From Paraburkholderia silviterrae (lineage in GTDB: Bacteria; Pseudomonadota; Gammaproteobacteria; Burkholderiales; Burkholderiaceae): 64,000 nt of DNA. Location of the stretch: contig NZ_SMRP01000004.1 in NCBI RefSeq assembly GCF_004353915.1, positions 356,582 to 420,581 of the forward strand. Reading direction: 5' to 3'. How positions within the stretch are numbered: position 1 is the stretch's first letter; each line of letters begins with the position of its first letter. Shown here one piece after another: positions 63,360 to 64,000 of the stretch. A model generated the notes under the pieces. It saw only the letters and a list, made by a program, of their open reading frames with translations. It searched no databases and was not told the origin of the DNA. Both the position numbers and the translations under genes were made by a program.

Positions 63360-64000
63360 GTGCCCGCGCCCGCCACGCCACCCGCGCCCGAAATACCGCC
63401 GCGCCAGCCCTCCACGCTTTCGCGCCAGACGTTTGTTCTTTACACCGCGCTGATCGTCTACGCCTCGTGGTATCCGTTCTCCGGCTGGCGCTCGCTCGGG
63501 CTCGGCCCCTTCGACTATCTCGGCGATCCCTTTCCGAAATACTGGACGGTCTTCGACGTCGTCACCAACGTGCTCGGCTACATGCCGTTTGGCGCGCTGG
63601 CCGTGCTCGCCGCCTGGCCGCGTTGCCGCGGCTTGCTGGCGATCGCGCTCGCCACACTGGGCGGCACGCTGCTGTCGGGCGCGATGGAGGCGGTGCAGAC
63701 GTATTTGCCCACGCGCGTCGCCTCGAATCTCGACCTCACCACCAACGTACTCGGCGCGCTGCTGGGCGCGGCCGTTGCGGCGCCGGCCACTGGCGCGCTG
63801 CTCGAACGCGGCTTCCTGCGGCGGCTGCGCTTTCGCTGGTTCGAGCGCGACGCCGGCACGCTGATGGTGCTGGCTGCGCTCTGGCCGTTCGCGACAATGT
63901 TTCCCGTGCCGCGCCTGTTCGGCATGGGCGACTGGCCACGCGCGCTCTGGGAGCGCTTCGACGCATCGATGCAGGGCGCCGTGCTCGCCTGGGCGCCCGC
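63360..64000 (+). CDS. VanZ-family membrane protein (partial, runs off the right edge)
   Basis: A reading frame from a GTG at 63360, preceded by CGGAG six bases upstream, stays open to the window end (213 codons). An in-frame TTG at 63324 that overlaps the lipoprotein stop is a second option. After a Pro-rich leader come hydrophobic helices with the VanZ-like pattern: FVLYTALIVYASWYPFSGW, VVTNVLGYMPFGALAVL, LLSGAMEAVQTYLPTRVASN and DLTTNVLGALLG. The function of most VanZ-like proteins is unknown. It probably belongs to the MCE operon or follows it directly. Confidence 0.85.
   Translation, partial: MPAPATPPAPEIPPRQPSTLSRQTFVLYTALIVYASWYPFSGWRSLGLGPFDYLGDPFPKYWTVFDVVTNVLGYMPFGALAVLAAWPRCRGLLAIALATLGGTLLSGAMEAVQTYLPTRVASNLDLTTNVLGALLGAAVAAPATGALLERGFLRRLRFRWFERDAGTLMVLAALWPFATMFPVPRLFGMGDWPRALWERFDASMQGAVLAWAP

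Overview
The window reads as core chromosome of a high-GC beta-proteobacterium of the Burkholderia/Paraburkholderia/Caballeronia group. Pointers are the Burkholderiales-restricted small families (DUF3567, DUF1840), a gram-negative porin of the Burkholderia type, PhaM, a methionine synthase split into two polypeptides, a birA without its DNA-binding domain overlapping coaX, and a free-standing rfaE2. I saw no tRNA, rRNA, insertion sequence, prophage or CRISPR array. All calls were made by eye, without database searches.

Layout. 1-6.1 kb (minus): 5' end of an indolepyruvate ferredoxin oxidoreductase, a Kir-type potassium channel, two small proteins, then lacI-type regulator / AGE-family sugar isomerase / PfkB sugar kinase. 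6.3-10.8 kb: a DUF3309 peptide, a BASS transporter, a secreted glycine-rich protein and a porin. 10.9-17 kb: LysR regulator, nitronate monooxygenase, a dehalogenase-type hydrolase, Lrp regulator divergent from an EamA exporter, and a DUF445 membrane protein. 17.4-21.6 kb (minus): ghrA, mvaB and four genes chained by 4-bp ATGA overlaps (YbaK, DUF1289, MaoC, metallo-beta-lactamase fold). 21.8-29.3 kb: ackA-pta divergent from a PhaC-like DUF3141 protein and fabI. 30-32.4 kb: an uncharacterised Rossmann-like protein with a glycosyltransferase. 32.5-45.8 kb (mostly minus): peptide-binding protein, SDR, dsbA, SPOR protein, argS, DUF1840, both halves of metH, DUF3567, an alpha/beta hydrolase. 46.2-56.5 kb: DUF3108 protein, IclR/FAH divergent pair, LivK-type binding protein, enoyl-CoA hydratase, phaM, patatin, a di-iron ferritin-like protein, rfaE2. 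56.6-58.8 kb (minus): birA-coaX-small membrane protein. 59.2-64 kb (plus): an MCE-type lipid ABC transporter (permease, ATPase, MCE protein, auxiliary lipoprotein) and the start of a VanZ protein.

The most interesting group is the ackA-pta / DUF3141-fabI module. The DUF3141 protein carries a PhaC-like Cys-Asp-His set with the same Cys-to-Asp spacing as PHB synthase. It also has a lysine/alanine-rich tail resembling that of PhaM, encoded 24 kb away. Its putative promoter has a palindrome centred near -61.5, where a class I activator would sit. A plausible reading is coupling of storage polymer or acyl-CoA turnover to ATP formation and NADH oxidation when respiration is limited.

Other non-coding features worth attention are a duplicated DnaA-box cluster between birA and the MCE operon, two minisatellite arrays (13 bp x 13 and 12 bp x 13), two intrinsic terminators without an obvious gene in front of them, and palindromes in the lacI control region.
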